In this document: positions 34,750 to 46,178 of the stretch, piece by piece
How the letters are laid out: each line of letters begins with the position of its first letter
How positions within the stretch are numbered: the first letter of the stretch is position 1
Assembly: GCF_001653235.2 (NCBI RefSeq)
Contig: NW_019154050.1
Location: 459,207-523,206, forward strand
Origin: Pochonia chlamydosporia 170
Taxonomy: Eukaryota > Ascomycota > Sordariomycetes > Hypocreales > Clavicipitaceae
DNA length: 64,000 nucleotides
Reading direction: 5' to 3'
Position numbers and translations under genes: made by a program
Notes under the pieces: generated by a model
Databases searched by the model: none
The model's input: the letters and a program-made list of their open reading frames with translations, nothing else
Told to the model about the DNA's origin: nothing

Positions 34750-36165
34750 TCATTTCATATTTCGAAGTTCCTCGCTCCATTTCTGCAATTGCTGTCTTAG
34801 GGTTGCCAACCTTGATTGGGCTTGCGCTGTTCCTGCAGCAGTTGGAATGAAGGCGAAAAGTCTTTGTAGTTGCTCGAGATGAAAGTCCATTGCTTCGGTA
34901 TCTAAGAGCATCGCCAGGCGCGACTGCGTGCCAGAACGCTTCCATTGTGGTAGCCCGCCAATACCGGTATCTCGTAACTGCGATGACCACGGTACAGCGG
35001 ATCTGCGATTATCAAGCCATAACGTCTTGCGCCGGTCCAGTACGGTCTGATAAATGTCCATCACAGTATTAACAACCGATACAGCGAGTAAGAGACAATA
35101 ATATGTCACTTTGTCCGCGCCGGAAGGCATGTCTTTGGGTAGCCGAGTGACCAGATCACAGAGACAGGACACTCGGTTGAATAGCGCATTTAGGCATGCT
35201 CCATGTCCTTCACTAGTATCATCCATTCTTTCACTGTCGGATATTCCTTCGCGATAGCTCTGTAAGCTAAACAGTGACTGAGAGAGTTGTCCATAAAGCC
35301 CCACAACGTTCATTGTGTTGGATTCTGATACACAGTCTGCACCATTCCGGCCAGTGTCAGACCTATCTGAAGATGTTATGGGCAGGCGATATTTCAAAAG
35401 GTCTCGCTCATCGGTCAATTCGTTTATATGCGTGGGGCTGCGTGTGTTTTCTTGTTCCAAAGGCAACTCTGACGAACCTGTCATTAATCTTGGCTCAAGA
35501 ACCGGTTCATACGCACGACCGTTCAGGGAGTAGTGTCCTTTCGGGAGCCCAAATGTCTCATGGTAAGCGTCAGTGGCAGAAGGAGTTGTGTCTAAGAATC
35601 TAATTAGGTCGCACCAAGGGGTCAATAAATATTGTTATAATTGACCCTCCCAAGTGGATTCGAGTGAGGCTTACGAAGAGGCGATGTAAACTGTGGAATG
35701 TGTCCCCATAGTACTCTCCCAGCATGTCGACGAAGAATCCAGTCCGTCTCCCGTGTCTATTTGAACATTCGTCGAAGTCGACGCCACATCGTTGCTCATG
35801 TCGAGTGGCATCAAACCCTCTTCAGTGTCGTTGTCGGCTTCACCTACTGTCATGTTGAATAAAATTGTATTCTCCGTATCATTGTCTGCAGCCCCGCCGC
35901 AGCAAACTGTTCGGGAGATAGTTGGACGTTCCTGTTCTGTAATGGACTGTGGAGTCAAAGTTCTCGTTGATCGTTCACACGGAGTCTTACGACCTTGGTG
36001 TCCGGTGCCGCTGCGTTGACGAGGGCGGCCCATCTGGTTTCGCGGGCTATAGGTACAGACTTGTCCGCTGTCTCTGCAGTTTGCGCAGGCACCATGGCGA
36101 CGAGAAATACAACGAGTCTTGCGGCGGTGGCAATTATCACAGGCTTCGCGGAGAACAACTTCCAT
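34750..36165 (-). CDS. Zn2Cys6 transcription factor, probable cluster regulator
   Basis: Two exons (36165-35675, 35599-34750; 75-bp intron) give 446 residues. The binuclear cluster is perfect: C9-x2-C12-x6-C19-x7-C27-x2-C30-x6-C37, followed by the AT-hook-like NQMGRPRQRSG. The C-terminal half has helical segments (CLNALFNRVSCLCDLVTRLP, YYCLLLAVSVVNTVMDIYQ) like those of aflatoxin-regulator-type proteins. Without the 12-kb transposon it would be the tail-to-tail neighbour of the P450. The motif and the ancestral adjacency both support a role as pathway activator. The transposon's target site begins 10 bp past its stop codon, so its mRNA 3' end must now lie in transposon DNA. Confidence 0.88.
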
Positions 36166-39100
36166 CCTGAGGCACGATATGTTGAAGCCAGAAAGATGAC
36201 GTGCTAGACATCAGATGTGGCAGTTAGTTTGGCAGGGAAGTCGAGGTTTTGATAACCCGTCAGCATCTCATAAAGTAACAGTCAACGATCGTGCAGGTAA
36301 GCAAGCGGCTTTGCGGTGGTCCTTGGCAGCATAGCGAAAGTGTGTATATCATTTTCCGTAAATTGGTTACGTGTTAGACAGCATCAAGAATTCGAATCGG
36401 GAGAGACCGGAGACGTAAGCGTTTGTTGGTCGGGGATGTAATGAACAACAGCGTCGTTGGTCCTGAGCAGCGAAGTAGCATTATGCACTCTTTTCGCGAT
36501 GGGTGGTTCGCTAGGTCATTGGCGCGGATACCATATTGTTGCATATTCAACGCCTCAGCACCCATGGACTCCCTCCGTGGCCCCTGTTGGTCTCTCTCTA
36601 GCGGGATAGCTTGCAGCCGGAATGGCTCTTCCGATCTGCACTAACTACATCCTTGCCAGGAGTGACCAATCATAACTACAACGTCTTATATTGCTTGGTC
36701 CTAAAGGTGCAGCCGCACCCCTGCCGGACCGTAAGTCACAGAGAGAGGTTCTAGCCGACGCCCATTCCTGGCAATTTTTGCAAGCCCGCGCTGCTGATCA
36801 GCGAGGCTCGAGTCAGGGCGTCAACATCATTAGCAAGTTCTCCACATCTTGATTGGCTACTGCTCAGGCTTTCAAGGCTTCACCAACCCATCTGTTTACT
36901 ACTCGTGCCATGCCCCACTTTATTAGCCCTGCGCTTGGTTGTTGGACGGGCCGATCCTAGCGTATTTTGGGTTGGGAGTTGGCGTTCAGTCACTTCCGCC
37001 TTGATGACGATGCACCCCACCACATCGCGAAACGCTTCACATCATCTGCACAACGATTTTGTTGAATTTCTCGGCCACATCGTGCTGTTTGAATTGCAAA
37101 TTTGGCGCTCTTGATTTCCTGGACTGCAGAGCTCGTATCGGAACATTTAGGACTTGTGTACCACCCGCTTGCATCTACCACAACTGTGAGCCTCCGCGGC
37201 ATTGAGTCAATACGACTTGATGAATGAATCAACCAAGGCACCACAGAACAGGTTCTATACTTGGATTGACAGGCTGAACCAGCAGATGTCGTTCGTAATA
37301 GTCCTTCGGCGGCCTAGCCATGCAGAACGCATTAAGTGTCAAATTAGTGTTAAGGTGGCAAAGTGTGAAGATGCAAATATCAAAGATGTGGAGGACGCTT
37401 CAGGCATTCAACTGCCTGTGTATATAGGGCAAGGGCAACTGGAGCAATTGTATAGTTATCTCTTGTTACGTCATTTTTGATTGGACTGTTAGTGGATGGT
37501 TGTAGTTCTGATTTCTGATACTTCAATTGATAGTCTGTTCAATTCACAGGACTACTCTATCAGGGGCAGCAGATTCACGGGCCTTGGTTGCTGCCAATCT
37601 TTAGTGTGGAATGCCTTTCATTAGCGTTAGCCATGCTCAATCTTTTACGGAGTGGATGATGCTGCACCCTTCCCTGTCTCAACATCTCACTTCATTGGAA
37701 AGGAACTTTTTCACTGTATACACACAATTGGCTCTTGTAAAATGAGTTGTAGCTAAGTATGGCAATATGGACGCGGAATTTCATGCAATATTGCTTCGAC
37801 ACTGACTCGAGGTATCCTAATAGACGTCTAGGGTTGAGCGTGGTCTGCCTGAGATAACCTTGCCTTGCCCTCAGATCCTGGCCAGACATGGAAGTCGGCC
37901 AATAAGAACGTAACATAAAGCACGTGGCCCTTTCGGGTCGACCGTCTCTCCAGCGACGCGAGGCCCGTAGACGAGGCTTTTCCGTTTTTAGCCTACCGGT
38001 GCCACACTCCACTTATGTGATGGTTGGGCAAAACCTCAATGCGGCTAGTGTCACGTTTCTTAGAACGATAATATTGTAGTGATGTTGGGTGTGTGTGTAT
38101 TGTGTGTTTTCTCGTCCTCTCTTCCAATCCATTTCATGTATATCCTCAGTGACTTCCACCCCTGTCACTATCTTTATATCCGTTACCTCATATCGTTGTA
38201 TGCATACGCTCCCTGACAATATGGCGTCATGATAAGATACAGTTAATACAGCTCTGTGTAACGGGCTGGGCCGTTGAGGTGCACTCGGCTGATGCCGATG
38301 CCAATAACGCCACCAAATGAAGGTCTCACAACCTGCCCTTGAGCATTGACTATAACAGCCACTACATCTCACTACCGTCGGCACAATTCAGGGACATGGG
38401 TGGCGTTAGGCCGTGTTGGCTTGTTACCGCATTGGTCGACTACGGCGGTCCCAAGTGAAAACGGGAGACGGCAAAGAACATTGGTAATTTGGGTTAGGTA
38501 GCATCTCGACGGTGAATGATAAGCTACGTAACGTTGTATTGTATATGCGGTACTTGGCCAACATTGTCAATTGTGTTGATGATGGCTTCTTCAGTACGCA
38601 GGCCATGAATCGTCATCACAGTGTCCCAACAAGGACCGAGATCATTCATTCGCGGGGATGGCCAAATAGTCTCTAGCGCCGTCTCCACCCCCATGCCCCG
38701 CAAACACGCCCCCAGCAACCTAATTCGCAGCCTGTGCAACACGCCACACTAAAGCTCTTCCCTACCGTCACTGGAGCCGCGCTAATGCATCATTTCCCAG
38801 GAACTGTCGAACACCTGGTGGGAACAGAAGCAAGTCTCTAAGGCAGGTTATCAGTGGCACTATGTACCAAGGCCTGGAACGAAGGGTCTAGCTTGGACCC
38901 TGACATTGTGGTGAAACTTCAGACCACAGACCGACCGACTTGCGAATCTCATCAAACCGACTGCCCAGAGCTTCTGGGCGGATTGAGTGGTCTGAGTCGG
39001 TCTGGGTTGGCGGTTTCCAGGCCTGCCTTTGGCCAGATTTTGTGTACAAGGTACCAGCACCTCCCCAACATGTTTTTGCGTGCAAGATCGCGGCGCGAAA

Positions 39101-39508
39101 TTAAGTGGGTCATGCCAGTGGCAGCCAATGAGAAATCAGCTAACCCAGACGGACCTAGACCGACCGACCGTAAGCCCTGACGAACCGAGACAGACCGCCC
39201 GCAGGTGACTGTCTAGGTCTGTCGGTTTAGCCACACTGACTGCAGCCACAGCCACATTGTGGCATAGTGGGCCCTGGCTTGGGCTATTTGCCGACGGATA
39301 ATGCTCTACACCAGTCTCCAGTTTCGGCTTCTACATCCCGCCCCAACCCTAATATGAGGTACTGGTCGACGTCGCGTGGAGTCACGGGGGCCATTTCCGT
39401 TACTGATTAACATCCAGCTCACCTAGCCCTCCTTGCCTCGACAGATGGCGTACCCATCGGATAGCGCATCGAAGCGGCGTTTTCGTTATGTGAGATATAT
39501 AAATATCT
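36166..39508. other. intergenic region without supported gene
   Basis: Only short frames are present. A stretch at 38900-39240 is dense in imperfect GACCGACC/GGTCTG motifs, similar in flavour to 58870-58980; both may be old noncoding repeats. A GT-rich run lies at 38087-38110. A 92-codon frame at 37202-37480 lacks an ATG at its start and is not supported. Confidence 0.5.
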
Positions 39509-39516
39509 CCCAGGGA

Positions 39517-41935
39517 TAGTGATGTTGTACTTTTCGTACAACACTGTTGTACGTACGTACGTACAAGAAGAAAAAGTACGTACGTGTACTGCGTACGTAC
39601 GATATTCCAAATAGGGGAATTTGTGGGTCATATCGTACAAATACGGGGCTGTACAAAAGCTCTGATGGCTCAACGCACTCCTGATTTTGTACCAATTGAA
39701 GGTATCGCTAAAAAGATGGCGCCCACCAAAGCTAACGCTGCCTTTGTTTGGCGACAGTTTATTGACCTCGGCCGCTCTAACCCTAAGAAAAGCAAGCGAT
39801 ACAGATGCCGTCACTGCCAGAAGGACTTTGCAGCCACTTCTATTGGGCGGCCTAAAGAGCATCTCGCTGCGTGTGAGAAATGGCAAGGCAAGCAGCAACA
39901 AGAGCGTCAGGCTCAAGATGAAGCTGGACATCCTCCCCCATATTCTGAAGCTATACAAAAGAAGATAACCGAGGTCGGAGTTCAGCATATCTCGCAAGAC
40001 GAGAGTAACAGTTTCGCCTATGATGCCGCCGCCGCCGTAATCGCTGGCGGCCGCCCCTTCAGCCTGTTCGAGAGCCGGCGTTGGCATTATTTCTTCACTC
40101 GCATTAAGCCTGGCTGGAAGCCTCCTAGCCGCGCTGCTATCACGAGAATTCTCCCCGACTTGTATCAGGAACTCCTTGACGAGGTTTTCCAACGCATTAC
40201 TAGCTCAGAATGGTTCAATATAATATTTGACGCTTCCGATAATGTTTCCGGCCACAGAATCGTTAATATCTCGGTACAAATACCAGACGGCCCAGCTTTC
40301 TACTGGAAAACTTTTGATACGGGAGACGAACAGCACACAGCAGAGAACTGGGTGAAGTTGATATGGAGAGAAATGCAGAAACTGTGCGGCGGTGATCTCT
40401 CCAGAATCAACTCTATCTGTACGGATACCGAAAATACGATGCGCTCGGTACACGATTTACTAGGGAGATTCCCAGAACTCTCACATGTCAACTTCTCTCT
40501 GTGCGATTCTCACGGCCTTCAGCTCTTAATTAAAGATATCCTTCTCCTTCCATTCTTTGAGGATCTCTTTGATAACGTCACCACACTTCTCACGTTTTTC
40601 TCACGGTCTAAATTACAATTGCAAAGATTGAGAACGTGCCAGCGCACAAGGTGGAACGGAATAACTCGCGCGCTGATCAGAAGGTAACTCGCCAGCTGTC
40701 TGTCGGCTACATCCCCATACTAACCAAATAGTGTAATTACACGCTGGGGTTCTCAGTACAATTCATTTTTCTCCCTCCTCCGTTCTCGAGACCCTGCCAG
40801 AGACTGGTCTATTCGAAAAGATGTACGAGGCGAGCTGCGATCCCAAGGGTGCCCCGTTCTCCTGCCCGAAGCGGTTCGGATCATCAAAGACAACAGCTTC
40901 TGGCTAAAACTTGAGACTGCGATCGCTGTGCTAAAGCCTGTGAACGACTTTCAACACGCTTCCGAGGCTGATGAGTCGGGAATCGCGTACGTTGTAAATC
41001 GCTGGCTGCAAATCAAAAGCAAGTGGGCCGAGATGAGGGAGGCTGATCAGTTTCCTGATGTTCCGTGGGATGATATTGACGCTATATTCAAAGCACGGCT
41101 TGATAAGCAAACGTACAATATACATTGGGTCGCTGATGCCCTCCGGCCTGACACAACAGGTCCGAATTCGAAACTGCCACCTAGCGTCTTTGCGCGCGTA
41201 CAAGAGTATTTGCGGAAACATCTGAAAAACAACGACGAGTATCACCGTGCTCTCTCCGAATTCACACACTTCCGAATGCGTACGGGCGGCCCAGACGGCT
41301 TATTTAATAAGCACAGCGCCGTATACGACGATGGCTTTAAGCCAGCAATGGCATGGCAGTGCCTCCTCAACCAGGGCTCGATTCTGGCTAGAGTAGCTGT
41401 GAAGGTGATGAACACACTTGTGAACTCCGTACCCTCAGAACGAAGCTTCTCTGCTATTAGTTTTATACATACAAAAGCTCGGAATCGCCTTACGCCAGTG
41501 CACGCTGACATGCAGGCCTTCATTTTTATGAACGACCGCGTGTTAGATCGTCTCAAGGACGAGAAGTATGCCCACAAAAAGCGCTGGGCGGATCTTGAGG
41601 AGAAGGACTGGCTAGAACTCGAAGATTCATATCTCGAGTTATTTGTGAATGCGCAGGGCAAGAAGGTCTGGATGGACGGCGCGATGGCCTCAACCAATGA
41701 GGATTTTGAGTGGGAGGGTGTATTACAGTCGACGGGTGATATATTGGGTGTTGGCACTGAGGTGGAATCTGAGGTTTGAGGCTCAAAAATGGTGCAAGGG
41801 CAGGGCTCACTATTGCCCAAAAAGGAAGGGGAAATTTGTATGTATGTACTGTATTGTACAACCCCATTGTACGTACGGTACTAGGGCTAAAATACAGTAC
41901 TGTACGTACACGTACTGTACAAGGCCACATCACTA
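39517..41935 (+). mobile_element. complete 2.4-kb hAT transposon, probably recent
   Basis: The ends are TAGTGATG...CATCACTA inverted repeats, flanked by identical 8-bp duplications CCCAGGGA (39509-39516 and 41936-41943). Subterminal regions are packed with GTACGTAC/GTACAGTAC palindromes. The single gene inside is open from end to end. Identical target copies and an intact gene suggest a recent, possibly still active insertion. Confidence 0.95.
39665..41779 (+). CDS. hAT transposase, intact
   Basis: Two exons (39665-40683, 40732-41779; 48-bp intron with CTAAC branch site) give 688 residues. A BED finger (YRCRHCQKDF with H-x4-C) is followed by the RNase H-like core with FDASDN and ITRWGSQYN at the exon junction. 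The C-terminal dimerisation region has NSVPSERSFSAISFIHTKARNRL. The frame is uninterrupted; the start was taken at the first ATG inside the left subterminal zone. Another ATG lies at 39716. The enzyme would bind the GTAC-rich subterminal repeats and cut the element out. Confidence 0.93.
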
Positions 41936-42005
41936 CCCAGGGAAGTGATGTTTCGAAAGCCTTATCGGCAGCAGGACAACCTAGTCGAAGCCACTAACCT
42001 ACAAC

Positions 42006-42472
42006 ATGCGCTTCCAATTTGTCGCAGCGGCAGGCCTTCTGCCAGTGACCGCGCTGGCAGAACCCTGCCAGCGTACGTACCAAGTTTTCTTTCCACTAGC
42101 AAAGAATTAGTTCTGACCTTCACAGCATATAAGCTCAGCATCACGGCCGCTAGATCCTCCACAAGATGGATGGACTGCCAGCCCGGGGAATGCGACGGAA
42201 GGATGCAGATGTTCGACGTTACCGTCAACAACACCGGCACAACCTGGGTTGTTTCTCAGCCATCCGTTACCGTCACCATTAACGGCACCGGCCTCACAAC
42301 GTACCGACATGGCAAGATTATGCGGCTTCGCCCCGGCGACTCTGTTATTGTGGAACTCGGTGTACAGACCGAGGTTATCGATGTTGACCGACCGGTCAAT
42401 GCAACCGCCCACTGGGACGACGGTGGCTCCTGCCAAGACTCCACTACCCTTGGCTTTACTGATACATTGTGA
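42006..42472 (+). CDS. short secreted protein, possibly truncated glycosidase N-terminus
   Basis: Two exons (42006-42072, 42126-42472; 53-bp intron) give 137 residues. A signal peptide (MRFQFVAAAGLLPVTALA) is followed by a beta-sandwich-like region with FDVTVNNTG, VTVTINGTG and LRPGDSVIVELGV. This resembles the N-terminal immunoglobulin-like module of large fungal secreted glycosidases (possibly alpha-L-fucosidase-like), from memory and not certain. No catalytic domain follows. The intact hAT ends 70 bp upstream of the ATG and may have cut its promoter. It could be a genuine small secreted protein or a leftover first domain. Confidence 0.6.
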
Positions 42473-43246
42473 TGTTGGATCCCTGGATAATTGCTTTTGA
42501 TAGCTGCAGCCATTGTTTGATAGCTGTTGACACCACCCTCGTTGACATCTTGTAATCTATATACTTCTTGTACCTTTGCTATTAGGTTTCTGAACAGGAT
42601 GCAAACCCTCCATATACTTGTCACTGAACAAATGGTTGGAGTCCCAGATTTAGGACCTTCGACACCTACAAAGTCCTACCATCTAGGACCTTTACTTCAA
42701 AAATACGCCACCGCCTGCAGCCAGCTGATAACCAGCGGCTGGTAGTCTTGAAGTTTAGGGGCAATTGAAATCTTTTTAGCACTGATTAATACGCCGTTGT
42801 TGATAGTCAAGAAAACACCGCGCACCAGATGTAGCCTGCCGAAGTTCTGTGGTTGGCGATATCGGCAGGCAGTGTGGCTGAATTGGGGCTGAATGTGGGG
42901 GGTGCGTGCGGATGGAGAGTTGGTGCGTTTTAATGGAGTCTGTCAAATTATGTGTGGTGTTCTTCGGGCTTCGATCCGAGATCTTGAAGCTAAAACCCAA
43001 CAAAATGGATCAAAGAATTGAGTTCACACGACTGTGGTATTCTTCGTGTTCCATCCTAGATCTTAAAGCTAAGATCCATTTTTTTTTTTCGTATTTATTA
43101 TCGCTAGGGATTATATCGCAAATCAAATAGTTGAACTCTCACGATTGTCATGCCCAAGACGCATCATGCTCGGGACGCTCCAGGCCTGACGCTGTAGGCC
43201 TGGGTCGCTGTAAGCCTGGGTCGCTGATTCCTGGGACGCTGTAGGC
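42473..43246. other. intergenic, with a diverged repeat pair
   Basis: No gene. Two related blocks near 42950-42996 and 43032-43077 share GTGGTRTTCTTCG and AGATCTTRAAGCTAA, followed by a T-rich run at 43079-43090. From 43186 GGTCGCTG and CTGTAGGCCTG units lead into the minisatellite. Confidence 0.5.
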
Positions 43247-43248
43247 CT
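43212..43248 (+). repeat. 37-bp direct repeat, left flank of the minisatellite
   Basis: Identical to 43533-43569; begins AAGCCTGGGTCGCTGATTCC. Confidence 0.9.
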
Positions 43249-43484
43249 GTGGGCAGCATTCTGTGGGCAGCAATCTGTGGGCAGAAGCCTGTGGGCAGAA
43301 GCCTGTGGGCAGAAGCCTGTGGGCAGAAGCCTGTGGGCAGAAGCCTGTGGGCAGAAGCCTGTGGGCAGCAATCTTTGGGCAGCAGTCTGTGGGCAGAAGC
43401 CTGTGGGCAGATATCTGTGGACTGGAGTCTGGTGTCAGCAGTCTGTGGGCAGCAGTCTGTGGGCTGCAGTCTGTGGGCAGAAGC
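43247..43484. repeat. 14-bp minisatellite, 17 units of CTGTGGGCAGAAGC type
   Basis: Seventeen back-to-back 14-bp units, eight of them perfect CTGTGGGCAGAAGC and the rest point variants. As 14 is not a multiple of three, all frames stay open and give long repetitive false ORFs on both strands. Confidence 0.97.
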
Positions 43485-43532
43485 CTGATCTTGCAACAGA
43501 AATCTAGTTCCAAGTTCCAAGTAACAAATAGC

Positions 43533-43569
43533 AAGCCTGGGTCGCTGATTCCTGGGACGCTGTAGGCCT
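43533..43569 (+). repeat. 37-bp direct repeat, right flank of the minisatellite
   Basis: Identical to 43212-43248, so the array is bracketed by direct copies of the same sequence. Confidence 0.9.
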
Positions 43570-43958
43570 AGATTATGTGCCTTCCATGCAATGCCATCAC
43601 GTTATTTGGGATAGCATCCGGCGGACAGCTTACTACCAATACTAGCCAGTGTGGGACAGCGTGTTGTGGATGGTAAGAACCCGCTGTCCTATTTGACAGG
43701 ATAGCAGATACTATGGCAGCCAATACGGCCTGCTGTCTCGCTGCTGCTGGCCAAGATTTTATGATATCAAGAGTATGCTGTCATAAAGCTGAGGTTAGCG
43801 CCGTTTTGCTTTGGCCAATACGGTTGGTCAAATAATGGATTAAGCGCTGGTGCACGTCCCGTACCAGTCGTCTCCAACACCAGTCGCCTCCAAGACCGGT
43901 CACCTCCAAGACCAGTCACCTCCAGGCCCAGTCTTCAGCTGATGAAACGCTCCAGCTA

Positions 43959-45344
43959 CAGTGGGGGGACAAAAGTGACGATCCAAACCCCCACATCGTC
44001 GCGATTCGCGTCAACGCGTCGTTTTTCTTCAATCGTATGTCTCCCTTCAATTGTAATTTTCTCTGTCAATATGACCACTACGGACTCGAGGCTTGAATAT
44101 AGTCCTCATAAGCGTACGAGGATTTACATGAGCCATCTTGCGGGCAATTCGTACAGCAGGATCGCAAATGATGAGGGAGTTCCTCGAGGGTCCATATCCG
44201 GCATCATCAAGCGATATCGTGTGCAACAGAGCGCACATAATTGCGGCCGGTCTGGCCGCCCACCCACAGTCTCTGAAAGGGACGGGAGAGTCATCAAATT
44301 GGCCGTCAGAAGGTTCCCTTCAATCAAGCTACAAGAGATTATTACAGAAGCAGGTTTGACGATATCTACAAGGACCTTAAGGCGATGGTTGCAAAAGCAA
44401 GGTATTAAGCACAACCGTGCCCTCCAGCGGCCACATTTGACGGCTAGATTGGCTGAAAAACGGCTTGCATTTGCTAGGCTTCACGTACGAAGACCTGCCA
44501 GCTATTGGAAGCGTTGGATCTTCAACGACGAGACCACAATCGCGCGTGGCCAAGGAGGGCGTGTAAAGTGGGTTTGGCATGAATCGGTATGACTTTTTTC
44601 AACGTAAATTATATAATAATCTAACCTCGTACAGGGTCATCGATTAGATCATGATAAAGTCCAGGCTCGAATTAAGCCAACAAGGCATTCTCAAATGTTC
44701 CGGGGCGCGTTTTGCTTTAACTATCGTACATCGTTATACCCATTGCTTGGGGACCCGAATTCACCGGGAGGCGGCGTCACAAGCCGCCGTATATTAGAAT
44801 GCCTTCAAGATCAGCTTCCAACAATTTGCGAACCTGGTGTAATATTTGCTCAAGATAATGCATCTACACATTCAGCTCGATTAGTGCAAGAGTGGTTGCG
44901 TACGTGGGCTTTAGAAAATGGGGTCGAAGTTGTTGATTGGCCGCCATACTCGCCCGATCTTAATCCTATTGAAAACCTATGGAAGATGCTAAAAGAAGGC
45001 ATTTACGAGCGTTATCCGCTACTAGCAGCGGCTCCAAAGAATGCCGATAGCTTACAATGGCTCTGTGAGGCCGCAATTGAAGTTTGGGAGGATTTGAAAG
45101 AAGAGCTTATGGAACGGCTTGTTGAGTCAATGCCTCGCAGGCTCGAAGCCGTCATCGCACACAACGGGTGGTATACAAAGTATTGAATGCATCGACAGAA
45201 TCGCGGGATTCGTACGAATGCGACGCACATTGAACTCCAATAAAAAACGTAGATTTGGCCGAGAAATGCGGCATTTTTATGGCGCAACTAATATCGCGAT
45301 TTTCGCGTGTGGTGGAGTGGATCGTCACTTTTGTCCAGGCACTG
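43959..45344 (+). mobile_element. complete Tc1/mariner element
   Basis: 1386 bp between TA dinucleotides (43957-43958 and 45345-45346). The inverted ends both start CAGTG and share GGACAAAAGTGACGATCCA, with a few mismatches between. It encloses one transposase gene. Confidence 0.93.
44071..45186 (+). CDS. Tc1-like transposase
   Basis: Two exons (44071-44586, 44635-45186; 48-bp intron) give 355 residues. An N-terminal paired helix-turn-helix (SYSRIANDEGVPRGSISGII, then RTLRRWLQKQG) precedes the DDE core: FNDETTI, FAQDNASTHSA and WPPYSPDLNPIENLW. The frame is open. The region around FRGAFCFNY, normally a WGCF-like block, looks altered, so activity is uncertain. The start at 44071 is preferred over the in-frame ATG at 43942, which lies upstream of the element. 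Confidence 0.9.
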
Positions 45345-45404
45345 TATCCTCCGCTCTCGACCGCAGCTGCCACGTGTTGTCAAAATCGTACTCGCCATCT
45401 TGCA

Positions 45405-45460
45405 TCTTAAATCTCACGTCTTAAATCTCGCATCTCAAATCTCGCAACTCAAATCTCGAC
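45405..45460. repeat. 14-bp tandem repeat, 4 units
   Basis: Four imperfect copies of TCTYAAATCTCGCA just outside the Tc1 element. Confidence 0.85.
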
Positions 45461-45587
45461 CTTAACCGTCGTACTCAAGCCTTTGAGCCGTAGATCCATC
45501 GTAACCAAATACTCGATAGCCCACACCTAGATTACTTAAATACCTCACCAAACATGACAAACCCTTCAGTACCATGCTAAACTGACT

Positions 45588-46178
45588 ATGGTGCAGGCTA
45601 CTCAACGATTAATCGAACCCTCCAAACTGCAGCTAGGACCATTCCCAATGCTACCTTGTATCCATGTGCCTCCAAACGTAGTAAGACGAACGGGAGACGG
45701 ACGCCGAATGCCTCGTTTCACCACAATAGAGACTGGGGAAAGACTTGGGCTTGAGAAGCTGAATCGGGAGTACAATTCCGCAAACCAAGTGGCACGAAAG
45801 CGGAAACCGCGGCGGATGGGGTTTGATATCATGTTGGACAAAGCGGAAACAGTGCTTCAGGTCACCCAAGGAAAACTGAACGTACTCGCCAGAGAACATA
45901 ATGACCTTCCCCAGCATTTGTTGGAATTTAAAGGCGTGGCAGATGATAATGACAGAGAAAAAGCAGAAAAGGGTGCCAAAGCTGACGTTACGTTGGATGA
46001 TGTGGAAGAAACGCGTCAGGTCCCCGAAGACAAGTTGAGCGAACCTGCCCAGCAAGAGAATGCGCTGCAGCAGCTCTCCGAGGAGGATAAGGAGACAATC
46101 AAGCAGTTCGCAGCTCTTTGGACCAGAACTTGGGACGAAATAGAAGCTACACACGACGACTATGCATCTAGTCACTGA
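45588..46178 (+). CDS. hypothetical charged protein
   Basis: A 196-residue ORF from an ATG. The N-terminal third is basic and proline-containing. The C-terminal two thirds is highly charged and helical (e.g. QENALQQLSEEDKETIKQF), compatible with coiled coil. No signal peptide or membrane segment is seen. I do not recognise a family. It stands alone between transposons, so it could be a real orphan gene or a fragment. Confidence 0.4.
   Translation: MVQATQRLIEPSKLQLGPFPMLPCIHVPPNVVRRTGDGRRMPRFTTIETGERLGLEKLNREYNSANQVARKRKPRRMGFDIMLDKAETVLQVTQGKLNVLAREHNDLPQHLLEFKGVADDNDREKAEKGAKADVTLDDVEETRQVPEDKLSEPAQQENALQQLSEEDKETIKQFAALWTRTWDEIEATHDDYASSH

Noticed and set aside
37202..37480. 92-codon ORF
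   Set aside because: It starts on TTG, has no recognisable domain and shows no exon continuation.
38854..39180. 108-codon ORF
   Set aside because: It lies in a GACC/GGTC-rich repeat tract; the composition explains the open frame.
43247..43484. Possible CRISPR array
   Set aside because: Units are contiguous 14-mers without spacers, and the genome is eukaryotic.
43123..43565. Several 80-128-codon repetitive ORFs on both strands
   Set aside because: They are frame-neutral readings of the 14-bp minisatellite.
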